Assembly: GCA_902775835.1 (NCBI GenBank)
Contig: CACYNZ010000009.1
Coordinates: 1 to 25,177 of the forward strand
Direction: 5' to 3'
Length of the DNA: 25,177 nucleotides
DNA from: an uncultured Eubacteriales bacterium
GTDB lineage: Bacteria > Bacillota_A > Clostridia > Christensenellales > Aristaeellaceae
Positions 16,503-23,648 of this stretch are shown here, one piece after another. A program made the position numbers and the translations under genes. The notes under the pieces were generated by a model that worked only from the letters and a program-made list of their open reading frames with translations, did no database searches and had not been told where the DNA came from. Positions within the stretch are counted from its first letter, which is position 1; each line of letters opens with the position of its first letter.

Positions 16503-16514
16503 TTGGTCGGATTG

Positions 16515-16529
16515 TGGACAGATAGTCCA
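16515..16529. promoter_or_regulatory. Candidate operator palindrome at the importer transcription start
   Basis: A perfect inverted repeat, TGGAC-agata-GTCCA, lies about 6-20 nt downstream of the predicted transcription start. This is a usual position for a repressor roadblock, but it could equally be a small leader hairpin. Confidence 0.4.
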
Positions 16530-16557
16530 TGAAAATTTAAGAGAGAGGTAAAGAGTT

Positions 16558-17601
16558 ATGAAGAAAGTTCTTTCCATCATTCTGTGCCTGCTTATGGTAT
16601 GCCTCAGTGCCAGCGCACTGGCTGACGGTCAGAAGGTCGGCGTTTCCATGCCCACCAAGGACCTGCAGCGCTGGAACCAGGACGGCGACAACATGCAGAA
16701 GCTTCTCGAGGAAGCCGGCTACAGCGTGGACCTGCAGTTCGCTTCCAATGACGTGCAGCAGCAGCTCAACCAGGTTACCAACATGATCAACAATGGCTGC
16801 GAAGTGCTCGTGATTGCCGCCATCGAAGGTTCCTCCCTGGGCTCCGCTCTGGATCTGGCCAAGGAAAAGGGCATCCCGGTCATCGCTTATGACCGTCTGC
16901 TCATGGAATCCGATGCTGTTTCCTACTATGCCACCTTCGACAACTACAAGGTTGGCACCGTTCAGGGCACCTACATCAAGGAAAAGCTGGACCTGGACAA
17001 TGCTGAAGGCCCCTTCAACCTGGAAATCACCGCCGGCGATCCTGGCGACAACAACGCTCTGTACTTCTATCAGGGTGCCATCGACGTCCTGAAGCCCTAT
17101 ATCGACGCCGGCAAGCTGGTTGTGAAGTCCGGCCAGATTGAGTTCACCGACGTTGCCACCCCCACCTGGAAGACCGAAGTTGCCCAGAACCGTGCCACCA
17201 CCGTGCTGGCCAACTATGCTGACGGCTCCAACATCGACGCATGGCTGTGCTCCAATGACTCCACCGCTCTGGGCGTTACCAACGCTCTGGAAGACGGATA
17301 TGACGGAGAATGGCCCATCATCACCGGTCAGGACTGCGACAAGTCCAACGTCAAGAACATGATCGCCGGCAAGCAGAGCATGTCCGTGTTCAAGGACACC
17401 CGTACTCTGGCTGCTCAGGTCGTGAAGATGGTCGGCCAGATCCTGTCGGGCGAGACCGTTGACGTGAACGACACCGAGACCTACAACAACGGCAAGATCA
17501 CCGTTCCTTCCTTCCTGTGCGAACCCGTGTTTGCCGATGTCAACAACTATGAAGAGCTGCTGATCGAATCCGGTTACTACACGCTGGAAGACATTCAGTA
17601 A
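16558..17601 (+). CDS. chvE: ChvE-type multiple-monosaccharide-binding protein
   Basis: A 347-residue extracytoplasmic sugar-binding protein of the periplasmic-binding type I fold, closest in pattern to ChvE of the ChvE-GguAB system, which binds aldoses such as glucose, galactose, xylose and arabinose. Residues 1-22 form a signal peptide with a hydrophobic core and an ALA-DG signal-peptidase I site (cleavage predicted after A22). C10 and C15 sit inside the hydrophobic core with no valid lipobox, so a lipid anchor is not predicted. The mature protein starts QKVGVSMPT, with VIAAIEGSSL, PVIAYDRLL and the late CSNDSTALG and TGQDCD motifs typical of the family. GAGAGG (16543-16548) is 9 nt before the ATG. 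By my count none of its 29 alanine codons is GCG, unlike its neighbours, suggesting very high expression. It is first in the importer operon and ends in a strong hairpin. Confidence 0.95.
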   Translation: MKKVLSIILCLLMVCLSASALADGQKVGVSMPTKDLQRWNQDGDNMQKLLEEAGYSVDLQFASNDVQQQLNQVTNMINNGCEVLVIAAIEGSSLGSALDLAKEKGIPVIAYDRLLMESDAVSYYATFDNYKVGTVQGTYIKEKLDLDNAEGPFNLEITAGDPGDNNALYFYQGAIDVLKPYIDAGKLVVKSGQIEFTDVATPTWKTEVAQNRATTVLANYADGSNIDAWLCSNDSTALGVTNALEDGYDGEWPIITGQDCDKSNVKNMIAGKQSMSVFKDTRTLAAQVVKMVGQILSGETVDVNDTETYNNGKITVPSFLCEPVFADVNNYEELLIESGYYTLEDIQ

Positions 17602-17621
17602 TGTTTCTGCGAACCTGAGAT

Positions 17622-17652
17622 CGATGCAGGCGGGCTATGTCCGCCTGCATCG
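17622..17652 (+). terminator. Intercistronic hairpin (partial terminator or mRNA stabiliser) between chvE and the ATPase gene
   Basis: A perfect 12-bp stem (17622-17633 with 17641-17652) has a 7-nt loop and is followed by TTTCTGATTT, an imperfect T-tract. It could stop some transcripts or protect the chvE 3' end, producing more binding protein than transporter. Confidence 0.7.
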
Positions 17653-17675
17653 TTTCTGATTTAGGTAATCCCAAT

Positions 17676-17694
17676 TTTCCATAATGTATGGAAA
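17676..17694 (+). repeat. Small inverted repeat just upstream of the ATPase gene's ribosome binding site
   Basis: TTTCCAT (17676-17682) and ATGGAAA (17688-17694) form a perfect 7-bp stem with a 5-nt loop, ending 4 nt before GGAGG. A hairpin here could influence ribosome access or mark a processing site. Confidence 0.45.
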
Positions 17695-17710
17695 GGCTGG
17701 AGGAAAACTT

Positions 17711-19255
17711 ATGGCCAAAATCCTGCTGGAAATGAAAAATATCACGAAAACCTTCCCGGGCGTGAAAGCACTGGATAACGTGAATCTTCAGGTGGAGGAA
17801 GGGGAGATTCATGCACTGGTGGGCGAGAACGGCGCAGGCAAGTCCACCCTGATGAATGTGCTGAGCGGCATTTACCCTTATGGAACCTATGAAGGTGACA
17901 TCATTTACAACGGGCAGGTATGCAGATTTTCCAACATCAAGGATTCGGAAAAGCTGGGCATTGTCATCATTCACCAGGAACTGGCGCTGGTCCCGGAAAT
18001 GACCATCGGCGAGAACATGTATCTTGGCAATGAATGCGGACACAAGTTTGCCATCAACTGGAACAAAACTTATTCCGAGGCTGACAAGTATCTGAAGATG
18101 GTCGGCCTGGAAGAGAGCAGCAAGACGCAGGTGAAGACCATCGGCACCGGCAAGCAGCAGCTGGTGGAAATCGCCAAGGCGCTGGCCAAGAAGGCCAAAC
18201 TGCTGATCCTGGATGAACCGACATCCTCCCTTAACGAAGAAGATTCCCGCGCACTTCTGGACCTGATGCTCAGCTTCAAGAAGCAGGGGATGACCATGAT
18301 CATCATCACCCACAAGCTGAACGAGGTTTCCTATGTGGCGGATAAGATAACCGTGATCCGTGACGGGACCACCATTGAAACCATTGACAATCACGGCGCG
18401 GAGCCTGTAAGCGAAGAGCGCATCATCAAGGGCATGGTGGGCCGCGAGATCACAAACCGTTTCCCGAAGCGCGAGAAGGTCAGGATCGGTGATGTCCGGA
18501 TGGAAGTGAATCACTGGACCGTGCATCATCCTCTGTACCCGGAGCGCAAGGTTGTGGACGACGTGTCCATGTATGTGCGCCAGGGTGAAGTGGTGGGCAT
18601 CTACGGACTGATGGGCGCCGGACGCACAGAGCTGGCCATGAGCATATTCGGCCAGAGCTACGGTGTGCATTTCTCCGGTGAGCTCAAGCTTGACGGCAAG
18701 CCTGTGAAGATGCGCAGGAGTGAATCGGATGCCATTCGGCACAAGATCGCCTATGTGACGGAAGACCGCAAGGGCAACGGTCTGGTGCTGAGCCAGTCCA
18801 TCCGGGTCAATACCTCCCTTGCCAACCTGAGCGCTGTCTCTTCCCACGCCGTCATTGACGCGGACAAGGAATATGCTGTGGCCGGGGAATACCGCGACAA
18901 GCTGAAGATCAAAACGCCTTCGGTGGACCAGCTGGTGGGCAATCTGTCCGGCGGCAATCAGCAGAAGGTGCTGCTGGCCAAGTGGATGTTTGCCGAGCCC
19001 GACGTGCTGCTGCTGGATGAACCCACCCGCGGCATTGACGTGGGCGCAAAGTATGAGATCTACTGCATCATCAATGATCTTGCCGCTGCGGGCAAAAGCG
19101 TTGTGCTGATTTCCTCTGAGCTGCCTGAGGTGCTCGGCATGAGCGACCGCATCTATATCATGAACGAAGCCAGGATCGTCGGCGAAATGAAGGCTGAGGA
19201 AGCCACCCAGGAGAACATTATGGCAGCCATCCTGCGGTCTGGAAGGGGTGTGTGA
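17711..19255 (+). CDS. mmsA: Sugar ABC transporter ATP-binding protein (GguA/MmsA-like, two ABC domains)
   Basis: A 514-residue protein with two fused ABC domains, the cytoplasmic motor of a CUT2-class monosaccharide importer. Domain 1: Walker [10 protein letters not shown] at 38-46 (K44), a family-type degenerate signature [16 protein letters not shown] (143-158), Walker B with E169 and the switch H201. Domain 2: a degenerate Walker A GLMGAGRT (299-306), signature NLSGGNQQK (411-419) and Walker B LLLDEP (433-438). The inactive second P-loop is normal for RbsA/XylG/MglA relatives. An in-frame ATG at 17684 exists, but GGAGG (17699-17703) is 7 nt before ATG 17711, which also gives the normal N-terminus. 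It follows chvE after a hairpin and is followed directly by the first permease gene. Confidence 0.95.
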   Translation: MAKILLEMKNITKTFPGVKALDNVNLQVEEGEIHALVGENGAGKSTLMNVLSGIYPYGTYEGDIIYNGQVCRFSNIKDSEKLGIVIIHQELALVPEMTIGENMYLGNECGHKFAINWNKTYSEADKYLKMVGLEESSKTQVKTIGTGKQQLVEIAKALAKKAKLLILDEPTSSLNEEDSRALLDLMLSFKKQGMTMIIITHKLNEVSYVADKITVIRDGTTIETIDNHGAEPVSEERIIKGMVGREITNRFPKREKVRIGDVRMEVNHWTVHHPLYPERKVVDDVSMYVRQGEVVGIYGLMGAGRTELAMSIFGQSYGVHFSGELKLDGKPVKMRRSESDAIRHKIAYVTEDRKGNGLVLSQSIRVNTSLANLSAVSSHAVIDADKEYAVAGEYRDKLKIKTPSVDQLVGNLSGGNQQKVLLAKWMFAEPDVLLLDEPTRGIDVGAKYEIYCIINDLAAAGKSVVLISSELPEVLGMSDRIYIMNEARIVGEMKAEEATQENIMAAILRSGRGV

Positions 19256-19257
19256 CC

Positions 19258-20544
19258 ATGAGTGAAAACCGGGCGGAAACCAGAAAAACCACGGCGGACC
19301 GCAGGCAGAGCGTGAGTGAGTTTTTCCAGAAATACACCATGACCATCGCCCTGGTGGTTGTGACCATTGCCTTTGCACTCTGGCCGGGCAAGCAGGGACA
19401 GATACTCCAGCCGTCCATGGTGTCCAGTCTGATTGCCGAGAACGCCTACGTATTTGTGCTGGCCACCGGCATGCTTCTGTGCATTCTGACGGGCGGCAAC
19501 ATTGACCTGTCCGTCGGCTCCGTGGTCTGCTTTACCGCGGCTGTGGGCTGCACCATGATGGCATCCGGCGCAAACATGTGGCTGACCGTCCTGGCCATGC
19601 TGGCCATCGGCCTTGCCATCGGCGCGTTCCAGGGATTCTGGATTGCCAAGGTCCGGGTTCCGGCGTTTATTGCCACGCTGGCCGGCATGTATGCCTTCCG
19701 CGGATTTTCCAATGTGGTGCTCAACGGCTACCGTGTGGACATTTCCAATGAGCAGTTTCTCCGGCTCTTCGGCAACGGCAAGCAGAGCTTCATTGCCGAT
19801 GTGATCCGTCAGCAGTTTCCCTCCCTGGACGGCGTGTTCACCAAGGAGAATGCCTTCCTTTCCCGGCTCATCGGCGAGAACCTTGTGGCCAAGTTCAACG
19901 TGACCTGCATGTGCATCGGTGTTCTGGCCGCTGTCGTGTTCGTGGTGCTTAAGGTGCACAAGATCCTGTCCCAGAAAAAACTGGGCATCAGCCAGTCCAT
20001 TTCCAGCCAGGTGTTCTCCACCGTGATCATCACCGCCCTGATTCTGTGGGTCAGCTTCAAGCTGAGCTGCTACCGCGGATTCCCCATGGTGCTGATCTGG
20101 ATCGCCCTGGTGCTTGGCATCTATGCGTACATCACCACCCGGACGGCCATCGGCCGGCACCTGTATGCCGTGGGCGGCAACGAGAAAGCCACGGCGCTCA
20201 GCGGCGTAAAGACGCGCAATGTGTACTGGTTCGCCTATGCGAACATCGGTCTGCTGGCCGGTCTCGCGGGCATTCTCACCGCCGGCCGGGCCAAGGGCAT
20301 TGACCCCGTCTACGGCGAGGGCTATGAGATGGACGCCATTGCCTCCTGCTTTATCGGCGGCGCTTCGGCTTACGGCGGCACCGGAAAGGTATCCGGCATG
20401 ATCATCGGCGCCATTCTCATGGGCGTCATCAACAAGGGCATGATCATTGTCGGCGTGGATGCCAACTACCAGAAAGTGGTCAAGGGCATTGTGCTGCTCA
20501 TTGCCGTCATGTTCGATGTCATGTCCAAGAGACAGAAGAAATAA
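19258..20544 (+). CDS. mmsB: Sugar ABC transporter permease, first copy (GguB/MmsB-like)
   Basis: A 428-residue integral membrane permease of the CUT2 class. After a charged cytoplasmic N-terminus (about 30 residues) it shows about ten hydrophobic segments; LTGGNIDLSVGSVV and the later GRHLYAVGGNEKATALSG and GYEMDAIASCFIGGAS are family hallmarks and match Agrobacterium GguB well. It is somewhat longer than the usual approximately 390-400 residues, with extra sequence around residues 160-200. A GTG at 19252 is in frame and overlaps the ATPase stop, but GGAAGGGG (19241-19248) is 9 nt before ATG 19258, the better start. It is in one operon with chvE, the ATPase gene and the second permease, with which it probably forms a heterodimeric channel. 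Confidence 0.93.
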   Translation: MSENRAETRKTTADRRQSVSEFFQKYTMTIALVVVTIAFALWPGKQGQILQPSMVSSLIAENAYVFVLATGMLLCILTGGNIDLSVGSVVCFTAAVGCTMMASGANMWLTVLAMLAIGLAIGAFQGFWIAKVRVPAFIATLAGMYAFRGFSNVVLNGYRVDISNEQFLRLFGNGKQSFIADVIRQQFPSLDGVFTKENAFLSRLIGENLVAKFNVTCMCIGVLAAVVFVVLKVHKILSQKKLGISQSISSQVFSTVIITALILWVSFKLSCYRGFPMVLIWIALVLGIYAYITTRTAIGRHLYAVGGNEKATALSGVKTRNVYWFAYANIGLLAGLAGILTAGRAKGIDPVYGEGYEMDAIASCFIGGASAYGGTGKVSGMIIGAILMGVINKGMIIVGVDANYQKVVKGIVLLIAVMFDVMSKRQKK

Positions 20545-20565
20545 TTCAGGGAGGAGGATACTGTT

Positions 20566-21735
20566 ATGGAAAACAAATGGATTCTTACCGTACTGAAAAA
20601 GAATGCAATGCTCATTGTCCTGATCCTTGTGTATCTGTTCTTCCTGATCCTGACCAAGGGCGGCATTTTCAGTCCTTCCAGCTTCACGGAGCTCATCAAT
20701 CAGAACGCATACGTGTATATCCTCGGCGCCGGCATGCTCATGTGCATGCTGACCGGCGGAAACATCGACCTGAGCTGCGGCGCGTTCGTGTGCCTGCTGG
20801 GTGCCATCGGCGGCGTGTTCATGATTGTGTCGGGCATGAGCACCGGGCTTTCCATTGTGCTGCTCCTGCTCATCGGCGTGGCCTACGGCATGCTTCTGGG
20901 CAGTCTCATCGCCTATGTGCACATCCCGCCGTGGATTGCCACACTGGCCGGTTATCTGGCTTTCCGCGGACTGGGCACATCCATTCTGTCGGCGAACTCC
21001 AAAACCGGTTCCCTGGCTCCGTTCCCGCTCTCGTTCCAGAACCTGTTCTACGGCCGCGTGTTCCCGACGGAAAAGGGCGTGTTCAACTGGCCCTGCTTCC
21101 TCTTCGGCATACTTGCGGCGTGTCTGGTGGCCTTCGGGGTGTTCTATATTCGCAGAAGCCGTCTCGCGAAGGGCTATGATGCGATTTCCGTCAGCAAGGC
21201 GATTGCGAGAATCTGCATCAGCAGCGTGGCGATCATTCTCATGATGTCGAAGCTGGCCATGGACGGCGGCATCCCCACAACCCTTCTGTGGGTGGCGGGC
21301 ATTATCCTGATCTACAGCTTTATCACCGAAAAAACCACCATGGGCCGGCATTTCTACGTGGTGGGCGGCAATATCGAGGCGGCCCGGCTGTCGGGCGTGA
21401 ATACCCGCAGGGTCATGTTCTTCGCATACATGAACATGGCCGTGCTCACCACCATCGCCACCTTCACGGTGATTGCGCGTTCCCAGTCAGCCTACGCGGA
21501 CGTGGGCAAGAACTTTGAAATGGACGCCATATCTGCCTGCGTGGTGGGCGGCGTTTCCGCCAGCGGCGGATCCGGCACCGTGATGGGCATGGTGATCGGC
21601 GCCACACTGATCGGCGTCATCAACCTGGGCATGAGCCTGATCAGTCTGGACGCAAACTACCAGCGTGTGGTCAAGGGCGTCGTGCTTCTGGCAGCCGTGG
21701 TGTTTGACATCCTTTCACAGAAAAAGAACCGTTGA
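20566..21735 (+). CDS. Sugar ABC transporter permease, second copy (GguB/MmsB-like)
   Basis: A 389-residue permease homologous to the preceding gene but clearly different in sequence. It carries the same landmarks (LTGGNIDLSCGAFV, GRHFYVVGGNIEAARLSG, FEMDAISACVVGGVSASGG and a shared ANYQ-VVKG ending) and about ten membrane segments, with the usual family length. GGAGGAGG (about 20550-20557) precedes ATG 20566 by 8 nt, and 21 nt separate it from the first permease gene. The ABC importer would thus have two non-identical membrane subunits, as known for LsrC/LsrD or YtfT/YjfF, whereas the described ChvE-GguA-GguB system has one. A terminator follows. Confidence 0.92.
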   Translation: MENKWILTVLKKNAMLIVLILVYLFFLILTKGGIFSPSSFTELINQNAYVYILGAGMLMCMLTGGNIDLSCGAFVCLLGAIGGVFMIVSGMSTGLSIVLLLLIGVAYGMLLGSLIAYVHIPPWIATLAGYLAFRGLGTSILSANSKTGSLAPFPLSFQNLFYGRVFPTEKGVFNWPCFLFGILAACLVAFGVFYIRRSRLAKGYDAISVSKAIARICISSVAIILMMSKLAMDGGIPTTLLWVAGIILIYSFITEKTTMGRHFYVVGGNIEAARLSGVNTRRVMFFAYMNMAVLTTIATFTVIARSQSAYADVGKNFEMDAISACVVGGVSASGGSGTVMGMVIGATLIGVINLGMSLISLDANYQRVVKGVVLLAAVVFDILSQKKNR

Positions 21736-21747
21736 GTGACCTGAAAC

Positions 21748-21769
21748 GCCCCGCGGATGCGGGGCTTTT
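21748..21769 (+). terminator. Terminator of the importer operon
   Basis: A perfect 7-bp GC stem (21748-21754 with 21759-21765) with the loop GGAT is followed by TTTTA. The T-tract is short, so some readthrough into the next small gene is possible. Confidence 0.82.
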
Positions 21770-21792
21770 ATGCAGAAAGGAGGCTTTCCGGA

Positions 21793-22041
21793 TTGAACAG
21801 CAGGAAAACACGTGCCAGTCTGATGGGCATAGTGGGCATCTATCTGCTGAACCTGGCCTATGAGCTTTTCCGGGACCGGAATCAGGAAAGCGCCATGACC
21901 ATGCCTGTCCGGATTCTGTTCATTGTGCTGTTTCTCGTGTTCGCCGTCGGCCTGATGGTGTACGCGGTCAGACTGTGGCGCGGAAGCGGCAAGGCGGAGG
22001 AAGAGGACAGGAAACGCGAGGAAGAAATGCATCTGAAATAA
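21793..22041 (+). CDS. Small two-helix membrane protein, unrecognised (TTG start)
   Basis: An 82-residue protein I do not recognise. It has two predicted membrane helices (about residues 10-22, weak, and 38-60, strong, containing ILFIVLFLVFAVGLMVYAV) and a strongly charged tail rich in Glu, Lys and Arg. The ideal AGAAAGGAGG (21774-21783) stands 9 nt before a TTG at 21793; the in-frame ATG at 21757 lies inside the operon terminator and is not credible. It follows the importer terminator by 24 nt, so it is read either by readthrough or from an undetected promoter. The tail could be cytoplasmic. Function cannot be stated. Confidence 0.72.
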   Translation: MNSRKTRASLMGIVGIYLLNLAYELFRDRNQESAMTMPVRILFIVLFLVFAVGLMVYAVRLWRGSGKAEEEDRKREEEMHLK

Positions 22042-22075
22042 TGCCCTGATGCGTAAAGGAAAGGAAGGAAAGCGG

Positions 22076-22504
22076 ATGGAAGACTGCCTTCTTGCCCTGG
22101 ATCAGGTCTTTGCGCGTTACCGGCAGGACCTGGAAGATTACCGGAAAAAAAGCAGTCCCATGGACGGGCTGCTTGGCTTCGGGCATCCGCTTGGCCGTGA
22201 TTACTGCCATGACCGGCTGGACGAAGGCATTGCAGGCATTGTGCAGGAAATGTGCAGGGATATGCCGGGGCAGGAGAAAGTGGAAGCCGTGGTGCGCAGG
22301 CTGCTCATGCATGATGCCCGGGAATGGCCGGATGCTGCGGAATGGATGCTCCGGGCTGCTGAGCGGCATACGCTTCCGCTGATTCCGTTTCTGAGCGCGG
22401 AGACGGCCCGTGCATTGTGCGCGGAGTACGCGGCGCGCTACAGGCCCTGGGACAGGCTCCCGGCGCAGAAGGAAGTCTATAAGGCGCTGAAGGCGCGGTG
22501 CTGA
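22076..22504 (+). CDS. Hypothetical protein, 142 residues
   Basis: An acidic, mostly helical, soluble protein I do not recognise. It starts MEDCLLALDQVFARYRQ, has a conserved-looking centre DGLLGFGHPLGRDYCHDRLDEG, several Glu/Arg-rich helices and ends RPWDRLPAQKEVYKALKARC. There is no signal peptide or membrane helix. An ATG at 22049 is in frame, but GGAAGGAAAG just before ATG 22076 makes the latter the better start and removes a lysine-rich run that is really the ribosome binding site. It lies 34 nt after the small membrane protein, so the two may be cotranscribed. A terminator-like hairpin follows downstream. Confidence 0.72.
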   Translation: MEDCLLALDQVFARYRQDLEDYRKKSSPMDGLLGFGHPLGRDYCHDRLDEGIAGIVQEMCRDMPGQEKVEAVVRRLLMHDAREWPDAAEWMLRAAERHTLPLIPFLSAETARALCAEYAARYRPWDRLPAQKEVYKALKARC

Positions 22505-22542
22505 GCATGGAATGCGGAAAACATGAAAAATGTATTCCATGC
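22505..22542. repeat. Imperfect nested inverted repeat after the 142-residue gene
   Basis: GCATGGAAT (22505-22513) and ATTCCATGC (22534-22542) form a perfect 9-bp outer stem directly after the stop codon; ACAT (22521-22524) and ATGT (22530-22533) can form an inner stem. No T-tract follows. Confidence 0.55.
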
Positions 22543-22574
22543 ATTGTGGGAATTGCACAGGTATGCGAAAATAG

Positions 22575-22600
22575 GGGGGCAGGCACGGCCTGCCCCCTTT
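22575..22600 (+). terminator. Terminator-like hairpin upstream of the GH43-like gene
   Basis: A perfect 10-bp stem (22575-22584 with 22588-22597) with a 3-nt loop is followed by TTTG. The stem is very strong but the T-tract is minimal. It ends 49 nt before the next ATG, leaving little room for a new promoter. Confidence 0.68.
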
Positions 22601-22649
22601 GCCGGTGCCAAAGCCCGGCAGGGAACCCTGAAATCTGGGAGGAAATAGG

Positions 22650-23603
22650 ATGCAGTCACATTATCTGTTCGTGCATTTCCGCGAAACCACATCGCCTGAA
22701 GGTGAACAGGTATATTTTGCCCTGAGCCGGGACGGCTTCCACTGGGAAGCGCTCAATGAGGGACGCCCGATTCTCTGGGCATATTATGGAGATCACGGTG
22801 TGCGCGACATGACCATTGTCCGGGAAAGGGAAAGCGGCCGCGTGCATATCTTTGCCACGGACCTGTCGCTGTCCTACGGCATGCGCGGCAAGTATGCCCA
22901 CAGCTGGGACAGGATCTGCGAAATCGGCAGCAAGTGTCTGGCACACTGGGTCTCAGACGACCTGCTCCACTGGTCTGAGGAAGAACTGATCCCTCTGGGC
23001 ACGGAAGAGTTCGGCTGCGTGTGGGCGCCGGATGTCATCTATGATCCGGAGGAAAAGAACTATGTCCTGCACTGGTCCTCCGCCGTGCGCGGGGAAAAGT
23101 ACATGGCCATCTACTGCTCAAGGACCACGGACTTCCGGCAGTTCACGCCGCCGGAGGTTCTCTACCGGAAAGACGACGGCACGATCATTGACTCGGCCAT
23201 GTATGAGGAGGACGGAAAGTTCTACCTGTTCGTCAAGGGCCAGGGCAATCCGCACAGGATCATGCTGCTGGAATCGGATCATGTGCGCGGTCCCTTCCGG
23301 CGGATCAGCCGGTTTGACGAGGCCATGCTGGCGATTCAGGAGGGCAAGTACGAAGCCCCTACTGCCGTGCGCCTCGATGACGGCCGGTGGTGCCTGTTCC
23401 TGGACTATTACGGCGTGGCCGGGAAGGGCCAGGGCTATGTGCCCTTTGTGTCCGATAGCCTGAAGAGCGGAGATTTCGTGCGCAGTGATGCCGCGTTTTC
23501 CTTCCCGTACGGCTTCAAGCACGGGACCATCCTGCGCATCAGCGAAGAGGAATACAGCAAAATGAAAGCCCATGACTGGACTGATGTGCCGGACAGGCGG
23601 TAA
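22650..23603 (+). CDS. GH43-like glycosidase (five-bladed beta-propeller)
   Basis: A 317-residue cytoplasmic enzyme of the GH43-type beta-propeller fold; relatives are arabinofuranosidases, xylosidases or galactosidases that invert. The expected three acids can be placed: D53 in GVRDMTI as base, D181 in TIIDSAMYEEDGKFYL as pKa modulator and E235 in KYEAPTAVRLDDGRW as acid. CVWAPDVIYDPEEKNYVLHW (123-142) is the typical second blade. The acid motif reads EAP rather than the usual EGP, and the base motif lacks the common DP, so it belongs to a divergent subfamily. No signal peptide is present. GGGAGG (22637-22642) is 7 nt before the ATG. It is followed after 45 nt by the second MATE gene with no terminator between. 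Substrate unknown. Confidence 0.82.
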   Translation: MQSHYLFVHFRETTSPEGEQVYFALSRDGFHWEALNEGRPILWAYYGDHGVRDMTIVRERESGRVHIFATDLSLSYGMRGKYAHSWDRICEIGSKCLAHWVSDDLLHWSEEELIPLGTEEFGCVWAPDVIYDPEEKNYVLHWSSAVRGEKYMAIYCSRTTDFRQFTPPEVLYRKDDGTIIDSAMYEEDGKFYLFVKGQGNPHRIMLLESDHVRGPFRRISRFDEAMLAIQEGKYEAPTAVRLDDGRWCLFLDYYGVAGKGQGYVPFVSDSLKSGDFVRSDAAFSFPYGFKHGTILRISEEEYSKMKAHDWTDVPDRR

Positions 23604-23648
23604 AGCCATGGGAGGAAGCCCAAGAATTTACAGAAAAGAGAGAGAATC

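Noticed and set aside
16558..16605. Lipoprotein signal at C10 or C15 of ChvE
   Set aside because: The residues before each cysteine (IIL and LMV) do not fit the lipobox, while a clear ALA signal-peptidase I site follows.
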